Source: Clostridiales bacterium
GTDB taxonomy: Bacteria > Bacillota > Clostridia > Oscillospirales > Oscillospiraceae
Assembly (NCBI GenBank): GCA_004555655.1
Contig: SFHJ01000017.1
Coordinates: 1 to 36,154, forward strand
Length of the DNA: 36,154 bases
Reading direction: 5' to 3'
A model generated the notes under the pieces. That model did not search any database. It was not told the DNA's origin and saw only the letters and a program-made list of their open reading frames with translations. The position numbers were made by a program, and so were the translations under genes. Of this stretch, positions 6,955-14,017 are shown piece by piece; position 1 is the stretch's first letter, and the number at the start of each line of letters is the position of its first letter.

Positions 6955-7329
6955 ATGAAACGTATTTTGATTCTTGCACTCACCGTACTCACGCTGGCCG
7001 CGGTCTTCACCGCCTGCGGCACCACCGCCTACGTCGATGACCTGTACCGCGGCTACAGCAACGTCTCGACCACGCCCAACGGCACCGTCAACGGCACCAA
7101 CGGCTACGCATACGGCGGCTATACCAACGGCTACGCAAACGGCTATAACGGCACGTATGCAGGCGGCACGACCGGTACGAACGGTTACGGCAACGGCGGC
7201 ACGACCGGCTACGCCAATGGCAACGCCGCTGTCGGTAACGGCACCACGACCACCACGACCACCGGCACGACCCGTTCCGGCATGAGCACCGGCACCACGA
7301 CCGGCACCGGCATGGCTGGCGGCCGCTGA
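6955..7329 (+). CDS. Gly/Asn/Thr-rich putative lipoprotein
   Basis: 124 aa from the ATG at 6955, fixed by TAGGAGGA. A lipoprotein-like signal peptide (MKRILILALTVLTLAAVFTA) ends before Cys21, although FTAC is a poor lipobox. The mature part is low complexity: irregular repeats of NGY, YANG, GGT and TTT, with many Tyr early and Thr/Gly later, and hardly any charge after residue ~30. It is probably surface-anchored or secreted and disordered. No domain is recognised. A lone TTGACA sits at 6827-6832 without a clear -10. A terminator follows. Confidence 0.8.
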   Translation: MKRILILALTVLTLAAVFTACGTTAYVDDLYRGYSNVSTTPNGTVNGTNGYAYGGYTNGYANGYNGTYAGGTTGTNGYGNGGTTGYANGNAAVGNGTTTTTTTGTTRSGMSTGTTTGTGMAGGR

Positions 7330-7342
7330 CCCAGACAGCTGG

Positions 7343-7372
7343 AAGGCAGAAAACCACACGGTTTTCTGCCTT
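7343..7372. terminator. bidirectional terminator
   Basis: 13-bp perfect stem (7343-7355 with 7360-7372), loop ACAC. It lies between the lipoprotein gene (+) and the phosphatase-acetyltransferase gene (-). Confidence 0.8.
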
Positions 7373-7376
7373 TGGC

Positions 7377-8366
7377 TTACTTCGAGAGCTTCGGCACCTC
7401 GATGGACTTTTCCAGAACAGAAGCATCGCCGTCCTGCTGCGTTTTGACAAAGCCGTGCGTTTCAAAGAAACGCAGCGCCTGTGTGTTTTGCGCATCTACC
7501 CTGGCGGCAAGCGCCGTTTTGCCAAGGCTTCTCGCCCGGCTCACAGCCTGCCCGATGAGCTGGATGCCAAGCGCTTTTCCGCGGTATTCGTCAAACATCT
7601 GCAGGTCTTCAATCCAGCACGTCCCGCCATCGTCATTTCGCAGCCGCAGCGCGCCTGCCTGCGCGCCCGCGAGCATGGCAGCATACTGCGTACCGTCGCC
7701 CTTGAACCACATATTGTAGTCCTTTCCGCCGCCCTGCCGCCACCATTTCTGGCGGGCGAAGGTGGAGATCTCTTCCGGCAAATGCGAGTTGTCGTTGAGA
7801 AATTCGAACCGGAACACACCGCCGTCATAGACGAGCTTTGACACCGCTGTATTGTCGCAGTATGGCACCTTGTCCATGCCGCTCAGCCGCTTCTGCACGC
7901 CGCGCAGCACACACCCGTGCGAGAAGACGGCGACAGTCTGGCCGTCGTGATTCTGCGCAAGCTCTTTCAGCGCGCGCACAAACCGGTCGGTGTAGGTCTG
8001 CCAGCGTTCACTGCCCTCCACGGCCCAGATGTGCTCTTCATGGTTGAATTTATACATATCGTCTGCCTCAAACCGCTCGAGATAGCCGAACGGCACATCC
8101 TCCCACCGGCCGAGGTTCACCTCGCGAAAGCGCGCATCCGGCACAAGCGGCAGCTGCTTTGGCACATACACGGCCTCGGCCGTCTTGCGCGTGCGGTACA
8201 AGTCGCTGGCGTAGCACGCGTCGATCCGGATATCTGCGAAGCGTCTGGAAAGCGCCTCGATCTGCCGCAGGCCGTTCGGCGTGATGAGCGAGTCATATTG
8301 CCCATGGATGCGCCGATAGGCATTGCCCTCGGCCTCGGCATGGCGAACAAGAAAAAATACGGTCAT
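7377..8366 (-). CDS. histidine phosphatase-GNAT acetyltransferase fusion
   Basis: 329 aa, two domains. Residues 1-~195 are a phosphoglycerate-mutase-like histidine phosphatase: RHAEAEGN holds the phospho-accepting His9 and Arg8, Arg58 and Glu82 follow in the expected order, and FSHG gives His150. Residues ~205-325 are a GNAT N-acetyltransferase, with the acetyl-CoA motif around MFDEYRGKALGIQLI and the typical C-terminal NTQALRFFETHGF. Both active sites look intact. The protein should dephosphorylate one small molecule and acetylate the same or a related one; no substrate can be named. The ATG starts 1 nt after the stop of the decarboxylase-like gene, so they form an operon. Confidence 0.9.
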   Translation of the reverse strand: MTVFFLVRHAEAEGNAYRRIHGQYDSLITPNGLRQIEALSRRFADIRIDACYASDLYRTRKTAEAVYVPKQLPLVPDARFREVNLGRWEDVPFGYLERFEADDMYKFNHEEHIWAVEGSERWQTYTDRFVRALKELAQNHDGQTVAVFSHGCVLRGVQKRLSGMDKVPYCDNTAVSKLVYDGGVFRFEFLNDNSHLPEEISTFARQKWWRQGGGKDYNMWFKGDGTQYAAMLAGAQAGALRLRNDDGGTCWIEDLQMFDEYRGKALGIQLIGQAVSRARSLGKTALAARVDAQNTQALRFFETHGFVKTQQDGDASVLEKSIEVPKLSK

Positions 8367-8367
8367 A

Positions 8368-9288
8368 TCAAATCACCGTCACATAGCTGGTCAGCTGCTC
8401 GCGCATCTTGACCGCCGCCTCACGCGCACACCGGGCAAAGTCGTCGCCCGTCTCGGAATGCTTCTGCCACGCGTTTGTGATGAGCCGGCCCGCCATCACC
8501 ACCGCGCCGTGGCCGAATTTGTCGAACGCGCCCGCCGCATCCTTGGCATAGCCGCCCTGCGCGCCGTAGCCCGGCACCAGGAAGAACAGCCGGTCGTATT
8601 TTTCCCGCAGCCGCTTTAAGACCGCCGAATTTGTCGCGCCCACGGCAAGGCCGATTTCACTGTAGCCGTTGCGGCCGTAGAGATCGCCGCTCCAGCGCAT
8701 GGCAAGGTCTGCCATCACCTGATGCATCACGCGGTCGCCCGAAAGAAGATCCTGCACTTCGCGCGCGGATTTATTGGAGCTTCGGGCGATCAAAAACACG
8801 TTTTTCCCGTCCTTGCAATACTGCGTAAAAGGTCTGATCGCGTCGCTGCCAAGATAAGCCGTCGTCAGAACGCCGTCGCAGGCGTAGGGCGTAAAGCGCT
8901 GCCCGCCCACCGCGAGCTGCCCGAAGCACGCCGCCGCCATGTCCTCGGCCGCGCTGAACAGGTCTGCGCGCATGAGGTCAATCAGCACATAGTATCCCAA
9001 CTGCCGCGCATATGCCAGAACCCGCTGCATCGCGGCCACGCCATCTGCGCCCAGCGCGCTGAACGCGCCCGAGACCACGCTCACCGCCGGGAGCACGTCC
9101 TGCAGCGCATCCAGAATGGCGCAGCAGAACGCCTCATACGCCGCCGCCGCGCCCAAAAGCGTCTCGCCGTGTGCCTCGCGCGCTGCGTCCTTCACGCCGG
9201 CGGGCAGCGCTTCATACGTCGGGCACAGGCATACCATCGACGGATTTTTCATTTTTCTGATTCTGGCCTGTAAACTGTCGATCGCCAT
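8368..9288 (-). CDS. OMP-decarboxylase-like protein lacking catalytic residues
   Basis: 306 aa from the ATG at 9288, chosen for GGAGGA just upstream; a TTG 24 nt earlier is less likely. Overall it aligns by eye with type-2 orotidine 5'-phosphate decarboxylases: it keeps AYLGSDAIRPF, VGATN, the PGYGAQGG phosphate loop (239-246) and the late Arg268. The catalytic signature differs, however. The family's D-x-K-x-x-D is D104-L-M-R-A-D109, so the Lys is Met106. The early GLDP motif reads LCP, with Cys22 in place of Asp, and NPYLG reads TAYLG. It is therefore probably not a decarboxylase, but may still bind a ribose-phosphate ligand. It is cotranscribed with the phosphatase-acetyltransferase. Confidence 0.85.
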   Translation of the reverse strand: MAIDSLQARIRKMKNPSMVCLCPTYEALPAGVKDAAREAHGETLLGAAAAYEAFCCAILDALQDVLPAVSVVSGAFSALGADGVAAMQRVLAYARQLGYYVLIDLMRADLFSAAEDMAAACFGQLAVGGQRFTPYACDGVLTTAYLGSDAIRPFTQYCKDGKNVFLIARSSNKSAREVQDLLSGDRVMHQVMADLAMRWSGDLYGRNGYSEIGLAVGATNSAVLKRLREKYDRLFFLVPGYGAQGGYAKDAAGAFDKFGHGAVVMAGRLITNAWQKHSETGDDFARCAREAAVKMREQLTSYVTVI

Positions 9289-9327
9289 CAAAACTCCTCC
9301 ATTCCTCCACAACCGTCATTTTTCTTT

Positions 9328-9333
9328 ATTGTA
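9328..9333 (-). promoter_or_regulatory. -10 element of the decarboxylase-like operon
   Basis: TACAAT on the minus strand preceded by TGG, an extended -10. The -35 region (TGTTCA at 17 bp) is weak. Confidence 0.5.
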
Positions 9334-9381
9334 CCACAAATCATATGGGATGAACAGCGCAAAAGCGCAAAATTTGGTGCG

Positions 9382-9410
9382 TTTACACACGCTGCTTCGG
9401 CAAATACTAG
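9382..9410 (+). promoter_or_regulatory. promoter of the small membrane protein gene
   Basis: -35 TTTACA (9382-9387), 17-bp spacer, -10-like TACTAG (9405-9410), 20 bp before the start codon, so the leader is very short. Confidence 0.45.
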
Positions 9411-9430
9411 TCCCGGAGGGAGATGAGACG

Positions 9431-9601
9431 ATGCAGGTAAAATCTTTTCTTGCCACGATGGGCGTCGGTCTGGCCGTCGGTGCGCTGGGCGCGATGATGC
9501 TGCCGAAAAACTCGGAGGTCTATCGTATGGCGAACAACGCCGCCAAAACCATCCAGCAGGAAGCGGAGAAGGCCGTAAGCGCAGTAACCTCTTCCAACTG
9601 A
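9431..9601 (+). CDS. small single-pass membrane protein
   Basis: 56 aa from the ATG at 9431 behind CCGGAGGGAG. Residues ~4-23 (KSFLATMGVGLAVGALGAMM) form one glycine-spaced hydrophobic helix; the rest (24-56) is a short helical tail with KTIQQEAEKAV. The layout resembles YtxH-like or glycine-zipper small proteins, but no specific family can be assigned. The Gly spacing (GVGLAVGALG) could support helix packing. It is a single-gene unit with its own terminator. Confidence 0.8.
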   Translation: MQVKSFLATMGVGLAVGALGAMMLPKNSEVYRMANNAAKTIQQEAEKAVSAVTSSN

Positions 9602-9610
9602 CCCCGCAAA

Positions 9611-9642
9611 AAGGAAGACACGCATCTGCGTGTCTTCCTTTT
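9611..9642 (+). terminator. terminator of the small membrane protein gene
   Basis: 14-bp perfect stem (9611-9624 with 9627-9640), a 2-nt loop, then a short T run. Confidence 0.85.
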
Positions 9643-9682
9643 CGTCCTCGTTTGCGATCTGCGTTCATACGGATTGCACAGA

Positions 9683-9714
9683 AAAAAGCCCACTGCTTTC
9701 GCAGTGGGCTTTTT
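9683..9714 (-). terminator. terminator of tRNA-Arg
   Basis: 14-bp stem (9683-9696 with 9701-9714) ending in T6 on the minus strand. It abuts the tRNA so closely that the stem uses the last base of the encoded CCA end. Confidence 0.85.
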
Positions 9715-9790
9715 GGTACGCCGGAAGGGACTCGAACCCCCGACCTACTGGTTCGTAGCCAGTCACTCTATCCAACTGAGCTACCGGCGC
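9714..9790 (-). tRNA. tRNA-Arg (anticodon ACG)
   Basis: 77-nt cloverleaf with encoded CCA. The acceptor GCGCCGG pairs with CCGGCGT (terminal G-T). The anticodon stem-loop ACTGG-CTACGAA-CCAGT gives anticodon ACG, whose A34 is expected to become inosine and read CGU, CGC and CGA. The T arm has GGTTCGAGTCC. Confidence 0.96.
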
Positions 9791-9815
9791 GTACCGCGCT
9801 CTTCAGCGCCCCACT

Positions 9816-9844
9816 ATACTAGCACACCCCGGCAAAAAAAGCAA
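9816..9844 (-). promoter_or_regulatory. promoter of tRNA-Arg
   Basis: Minus-strand -35 TTGCTT (9839-9844), 17-bp spacer, -10 TAGTAT (9816-9821) preceded by GTGTGC, as in the tRNA-Pro promoter. Confidence 0.65.
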
Positions 9845-9888
9845 GCACTTTTTTCTTTTTTTACAAATATATTTCCAAACGCGTCCGG

Positions 9889-10767
9889 TCACAGCCCGGC
9901 CAGGATTTTCTCCACCTGCTGCGGTGAGAAGTCGTAGACGCGGTCGCAGAACTGGCAGTCGATGTGGATGGTCTGCCCGTCGTCCACAATCTGCCGCAGT
10001 TCCTCTTTACCCAGGCTGATGAGCATGGATGTGACGCGCTCGCGGCTGCAGTAGCAGCGGTATTCCACGGGCGTTGTCTCCAGAATCTCGATCTCAAAAT
10101 CTGCCAGTACGGTATTCAGCATCGTTTCCGCGTCCATGCCAGTCTCCAGCATTTTTGTCACCGTATCGGCGCGCTGGATGCCCGCCTCCAGTTTGTCGAT
10201 CTGCTCATCCGGCGCGCCGGGCAGCAGCTGTACCAGATACCCGCCTGCGGCCTTGACGCTCTGATCGGTGTCGACCAGCACGCCCAGCGCGCACGCGGTG
10301 GGTGTCTGCTCACTCTGCGCAAAATACTGCGTGATATCCTCGGCAATTTCACCGGACACCAGCGCGACACTGCCGATATACGGCTCTTTCATCTGCAGAT
10401 CGCGGATAACGGTGATCGTACCGTCACTGCCCACGGCCGCGCCCACGTCCAGCTTGCCGCGGTATTTTTCCAGCAAGCTGATCTGCGGATTCTGTACATA
10501 GCCGCGCACGTTGCCCTCCGCATCGCCCACTGCCAATACCGTACCCAGCGGCCCGCCGCCCTTAACTTGCACAGTGATCGAGCCGTTTTCGACCTTCTGC
10601 ATATTCCCCATCATGGACGTAGCCGAGAGCAGCCGCCCCAGCGCCGCCGTAGCGGTGGGCAGTGTTTTATGGATCTGCCGCGCGCGCTCAACCAGGTCTT
10701 TTGATGTGATCGCCACAGCCTTGAAACAGCCGTCTTTCGAGATGGCGCGGACGATATGGTCTTGCAT
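9889..10767 (-). CDS. hslO: Hsp33 redox-regulated chaperone
   Basis: 292 aa from the ATG at 10767 (AAGGAAGGAAT upstream). The N-terminal chaperone core begins IVRAISKDGCFKAVAITSKD and contains VKGGGPLG. The C-terminal redox switch carries the four zinc-binding cysteines as CxC (C238, C240) and CxxC (C271, C274). Oxidation of these releases zinc and activates holdase activity, protecting cytosolic proteins under oxidative stress. It is the last gene of a three-gene unit, only 4 nt after the methyltransferase stop. No clear terminator separates it from the tRNA-Arg promoter region. Confidence 0.97.
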   Translation of the reverse strand: MQDHIVRAISKDGCFKAVAITSKDLVERARQIHKTLPTATAALGRLLSATSMMGNMQKVENGSITVQVKGGGPLGTVLAVGDAEGNVRGYVQNPQISLLEKYRGKLDVGAAVGSDGTITVIRDLQMKEPYIGSVALVSGEIAEDITQYFAQSEQTPTACALGVLVDTDQSVKAAGGYLVQLLPGAPDEQIDKLEAGIQRADTVTKMLETGMDAETMLNTVLADFEIEILETTPVEYRCYCSRERVTSMLISLGKEELRQIVDDGQTIHIDCQFCDRVYDFSPQQVEKILAGL

Positions 10768-10771
10768 GTGT

Positions 10772-11515
10772 TTATTCCTTCCTTGCTGCAAAATAGATGC
10801 GAAGCTCCGTTTCCGACGGCGCTTTCAGCTTCCGGTCGGCGAACTGCTCCACGTTCGTAAATCCCGCTTCGCGCAGATACCTCTCCAGCTCCTCGGGGCT
10901 GTAGGCATACTCGGCGTGCTCTTCGGCGCTGCGCCGCCACACGTCCGCCTCCCGCTGAAAAAGGTCCATGCCGTAGTAGCAGACATTCTTCTTTTCATCA
11001 AATTCTGCCCGCCAGACGCAGTAGGTATCCTCGTTTTCATCGAGAAACACCTGTCCGTCGAGCCCCTTGAGCTTATACGGCGTATTGATGTCAAAAATGA
11101 ACACGCCACCGGGCCGCAGCGCCTGATACACGCGCGAAAACGTGCGCGCGCACAGGGGCGGCTTTGTGAGATAGTTGATGCTGTCCAGACAGCAAACGAC
11201 TGCGTCCACCGCTTGCGGCAGACGCAGGTTCTGCATGGCCTGACAGATAAAGTACGGCGCGTTTTCTTCCAGCCCAGCGGCCTTCCAGCTGGCCTCCATG
11301 AGCATTTCCTCGCTCTGGTCGGCGCCCAGTACCCGGTAGCCGCGCCCGGCCAGCAGCAGCGACAGTGACCCCGTGCCGCATGCCAAATCAAGCACCGTCT
11401 CGGGCCTGAGGCGGTACCGGCGGAAGAGCCGCTCATAGAACTGCAAAATCTTCTCATAGTCCACATCGTACGTCAGAGAATCGTACGACGCGGCCAGCGC
11501 TTCGTATGCGCTCAC
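10772..11515 (-). CDS. class I SAM-dependent methyltransferase
   Basis: 247 aa. It begins YEALAASYDSLTYDVDYEK, typical of the Methyltransf_25/UbiE-like group. Motif I is VLDLACGTGSLSLLLAGRG (SAM binding), and the acidic motif II residue follows in VLGADQS. The post-I region CCLDSINYL and LRPGGVFIFDINTPYK complete the Rossmann core. The substrate is unknown, and the group is too diverse to guess it. The start overlaps the yerC stop by 4 nt (ATGA), and hslO follows after 4 nt. Confidence 0.9.
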   Translation of the reverse strand: MSAYEALAASYDSLTYDVDYEKILQFYERLFRRYRLRPETVLDLACGTGSLSLLLAGRGYRVLGADQSEEMLMEASWKAAGLEENAPYFICQAMQNLRLPQAVDAVVCCLDSINYLTKPPLCARTFSRVYQALRPGGVFIFDINTPYKLKGLDGQVFLDENEDTYCVWRAEFDEKKNVCYYGMDLFQREADVWRRSAEEHAEYAYSPEELERYLREAGFTNVEQFADRKLKAPSETELRIYFAARKE

Positions 11516-11814
11516 TTCTCCTCCTCCGCATCCATACGGGCGAATACCGTGCGGTATGCGTCAGTGCCGTAGTTGAGACTGCGGTTGACGCGGCTGATGG
11601 TGGCGCTGCTGGCGCCGGTCTTTTCCAGAATATCGTTGTAGATGAGCCCGTCGTTTAAAAGCCGGGCAACCTCAAAGCGCTGCTCCATCGCCTTCAGCTC
11701 GGACACAGTACAGAGGTCGACAAAAAAGTTGTAGCACTCGTCCGCATCCTTCAATGTCAGAATCGCGCGGTAGAGCTCGCTCTCGCGGTCGGAACGTTTG
11801 GAACGGTTATTCAA
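11512..11814 (-). CDS. YerC/YecD-family TrpR-like regulator
   Basis: 100 aa starting at a TTG (11814) behind AAAGGAGA; no ATG is available nearby. The sequence SELYRAILTLKDADECYNFF, then KAMEQRFEVARLL and GASSATISRVNRSLNYG, is the YerC/YecD type of the TrpR repressor superfamily, with the helix-turn-helix at ~60-85. These proteins are presumed DNA-binding regulators of unknown regulon; tryptophan binding is not expected. First gene of the yerC-methyltransferase-hslO unit, so it may be autoregulatory. Confidence 0.88.
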   Translation of the reverse strand: MNNRSKRSDRESELYRAILTLKDADECYNFFVDLCTVSELKAMEQRFEVARLLNDGLIYNDILEKTGASSATISRVNRSLNYGTDAYRTVFARMDAEEEK

Positions 11815-11846
11815 GGCGGATTCTCCTTTTGTATCTGTTTTTGTTT

Positions 11847-11875
11847 ATTTTAACATGCTAAAACATAAAAGTAAA
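11847..11875 (-). promoter_or_regulatory. promoter of the yerC-hslO unit
   Basis: Minus-strand -35 TTTACT (11870-11875), 17-bp spacer, -10 TAAAAT (11847-11852). Confidence 0.7.
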
Positions 11876-11889
11876 GGTGATTTTCGTCT

Positions 11890-11924
11890 TTCTCAAAAAG
11901 AAACCGGCGCTTTCGCGCCGGTTT
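11890..11924 (-). terminator. terminator of ftsZ and the dcw cluster
   Basis: 10-bp perfect GC-rich stem (11901-11910 with 11915-11924), GAAA tetraloop on the minus strand, then CTTTTTGAG. Confidence 0.9.
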
Positions 11925-11936
11925 GTGTCCTGACTC

Positions 11937-13013
11937 TCAGTCTTTGTTGAAAATTTTGAAGATCTCGTCGATATCATCGATGTCCTCAGCCGCCGAAGCC
12001 TTGGCCTTCTCGCTGGCTGCGGAGTACGCGCCGATCTTGTTGACGGGCTGCGGCTGCTTCTTGTCCTCAAAGCCTGTGGCAATGACGGTCACGCGCATCT
12101 CGTCTTCAAACTTGTCGTCGAACGCTGCGCCGAAGATGATGTTCGCGTCTGGGTTCGCGGCCTCCATGACGATATTGGCGGCGGTCTCGACGTCGTCAAG
12201 ACCCAGCTCGGTCGAGCCCGTGATGTTGATCAGCACGCCCGTCGCGCCGTTGATGGACGTCTCGAGCAGCGGGCTGGAGACGGCGGCCATGGCGGCCTGC
12301 TCGGCCTTGTCGCGGCCGGAGGCAGTGCCCACGCCCATGTGCGCGTGGCCCGCGTCCTTCATGATGGCAGAAACGTCTGCAAAGTCGAGGTTGATGATGA
12401 CCTTCTCGGAGTATGCGACCAGCTCGGAGATGGAGCTCACAGCCTGCTTCAGAACGTCATCTGCGATACCGAAGGCGTTGGCAAAGGTGATCTTCTGATC
12501 GGTGACAAATTTCAGGCGGTCATTGGGGATGATGATGAGCGAGTCGACCTTGTCAGACAGATTCGAAATACCCATCTCCGCCTGCTTCATGCGGTTTGCG
12601 CCTTCAAATTTGAACGGCTTTGTAACAACGCCCACAGTCAGAATGCCTGCGTCGTGCGCCAGCTGCGCGATGATGGGCGCAGCTCCCGTACCGGTGCCGC
12701 CGCCCATACCGGCGGTGATGAAGACCATGTCGGTGCCCTCGAGCGCCTGCGAAATCGCGGCCTTGGACTCCTCCGCCGACTTCTGGCCGATCTCAGGCTT
12801 CGAGCCCGCGCCCATGCCGCCGGTCAGCTTTTCGCCGATCTGGATCTTATTCTTGCACTTGGACTTGTTGAGATCCTGCTTATCCGTATTCACCGCTACA
12901 AAATCAACACCCTGTACGCCGGATGCGATCATTCTATTGATAACGTTGTTGCCGGCGCCGCCGACACCGATCACCTTAATGGATACGACCTTATCTGTAG
13001 TATAATCTGCCAT
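11937..13013 (-). CDS. ftsZ: cell division GTPase FtsZ
   Basis: 358 aa from the ATG at 13013, fixed by AGGAGGA; a longer frame upstream is rejected. It carries the N-terminal nucleotide-binding start KVIGVGGAGNNVINRM, the tubulin signature GGGTGTG (104-110) and the T7-loop region with NLDFADV. FtsZ polymerises with GTP into the Z-ring at mid-cell and recruits the division machinery. The disordered linker is short (~320-343) and the C-terminal peptide DIDDIDEIFKIFNKD is the conserved partner-binding tail. It has its own strong promoter. ftsA, usually just upstream, is absent. Confidence 0.98.
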   Translation of the reverse strand: MADYTTDKVVSIKVIGVGGAGNNVINRMIASGVQGVDFVAVNTDKQDLNKSKCKNKIQIGEKLTGGMGAGSKPEIGQKSAEESKAAISQALEGTDMVFITAGMGGGTGTGAAPIIAQLAHDAGILTVGVVTKPFKFEGANRMKQAEMGISNLSDKVDSLIIIPNDRLKFVTDQKITFANAFGIADDVLKQAVSSISELVAYSEKVIINLDFADVSAIMKDAGHAHMGVGTASGRDKAEQAAMAAVSSPLLETSINGATGVLINITGSTELGLDDVETAANIVMEAANPDANIIFGAAFDDKFEDEMRVTVIATGFEDKKQPQPVNKIGAYSAASEKAKASAAEDIDDIDEIFKIFNKD

Positions 13014-13082
13014 TTGTCTTCCTCCTATGTATATCACAGCGTCTGATTCTGAAAACCGCATAATGATGCACTTTATTGATTT

Positions 13083-13111
13083 ATTCTATCTCGAAAAGCG
13101 TCGCGGGTCAA
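13083..13111 (-). promoter_or_regulatory. promoter of ftsZ
   Basis: Minus-strand -35 TTGACC (13106-13111), 17-bp spacer, -10 TAGAAT (13083-13088), so ftsZ can be transcribed independently of the upstream cluster. Confidence 0.8.
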
Positions 13112-13157
13112 TAGGAATTCTGAAAAATCGACGAAATTCTGACAAAAACTCCGGAGT

Positions 13158-13934
13158 TTACTGCTTGGGGTAGAACCAGGCCTTGCTTCCCTCCCGGAAA
13201 CTCAGGTCGATGGTTCCGGCCTGGAAGTCGCTGAGCTCCGCCAAAATGGCCGTCAGGTACTGAATCTTGTAGGTCAGATCATCGGTGCCGCCGAGTTTGA
13301 TCTCGTACCGGTCTTCGTACTGTAATACGATATCGTATTCCTTTTCCACGTTGATCGCTGCCACATGCTCCAGAATGCCCGTGCCCTCAAGGCCTGTCAG
13401 TACGGCGATGGCCGCATCGAGCTTCTTCTGGTCAAGGCTTGTAACCGGCTGGCCCGCCGTAGGGCTGTTCAGCACCACGCCCATGATCTGCGGATATTGC
13501 TCCAGCATTTCCGTGTCGGCGCGCTCGAGCGCTTTGCCCTGCGGGCTCACGAGCCAGACGGTATTCGTCTCAGAATTCACGGCGAAAGCGCTCTGACTCT
13601 CGCGCACCTGAATGACGACAGTGTCGGGAAGGCTGCGGCCAATGCTGACGCTTTCGATATAAGGCAGCCTTGCCATAATATTCCCCGCTGCGGTGTCTTT
13701 ATTCACGGTCAGCAGATTATCGCCCACGGCGAGGTCAGAAGCGGCAATCACATCCTGCGCGCTGTAGACGATGTTTCCCTGTACCTCGATGGTGTTGACC
13801 TTGAAAAAAATCGCCACACCGAACACCACCGCCGCCACAACGGCAAGCATGATTGCAAGCTTTGCCAGCACGCCGCTGGACTGCCGCCGGTTCTTTTCAG
13901 TTTTGCGTCTGGCTTTGCGCCGTTCAGCCGCCAT
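13158..13934 (-). CDS. ftsQ: cell division protein FtsQ/DivIB
   Basis: 258 aa from the ATG at 13934, whose AAGGAG lies 7 nt upstream; the ATG two codons earlier is too close to that site. A basic cytoplasmic start (residues ~1-20) is followed by one membrane helix (~22-43) and a POTRA domain beginning VNTIEVQGNIVYSAQDVIAA. The extracytoplasmic beta domain extends to the C-terminus. It bridges the cytoplasmic and septal parts of the divisome with FtsL/DivIC-type partners. It lies between murA and ftsZ. Confidence 0.93.
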   Translation of the reverse strand: MAAERRKARRKTEKNRRQSSGVLAKLAIMLAVVAAVVFGVAIFFKVNTIEVQGNIVYSAQDVIAASDLAVGDNLLTVNKDTAAGNIMARLPYIESVSIGRSLPDTVVIQVRESQSAFAVNSETNTVWLVSPQGKALERADTEMLEQYPQIMGVVLNSPTAGQPVTSLDQKKLDAAIAVLTGLEGTGILEHVAAINVEKEYDIVLQYEDRYEIKLGGTDDLTYKIQYLTAILAELSDFQAGTIDLSFREGSKAWFYPKQ

Positions 13935-13981
13935 ATGCATTCTCCTTTGTTGACAGCAGGCAGGCCGGGCGTCTGGCTGCC

Positions 13982-14008
13982 GCCTGCATGGATTGCAGGC
14001 ATATTATA
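13982..14008 (-). promoter_or_regulatory. ftsQ leader: -10 box next to a palindrome
   Basis: A perfect -10 TATAAT (14003-14008, minus) is followed 2 bp downstream by the inverted repeat GCCTGCA-N5-TGCAGGC (13982-14000), which would cover the start site. No good -35 is visible. It may be an operator or leader hairpin. Confidence 0.45.
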
Positions 14009-14017
14009 CACAAATAC

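Noticed and set aside
7088..7285. repetitive codons in the lipoprotein gene as a possible CRISPR or tandem-repeat array
   Set aside because: Repeats are short, irregular and in frame with a protein; there are no constant-length spacers.
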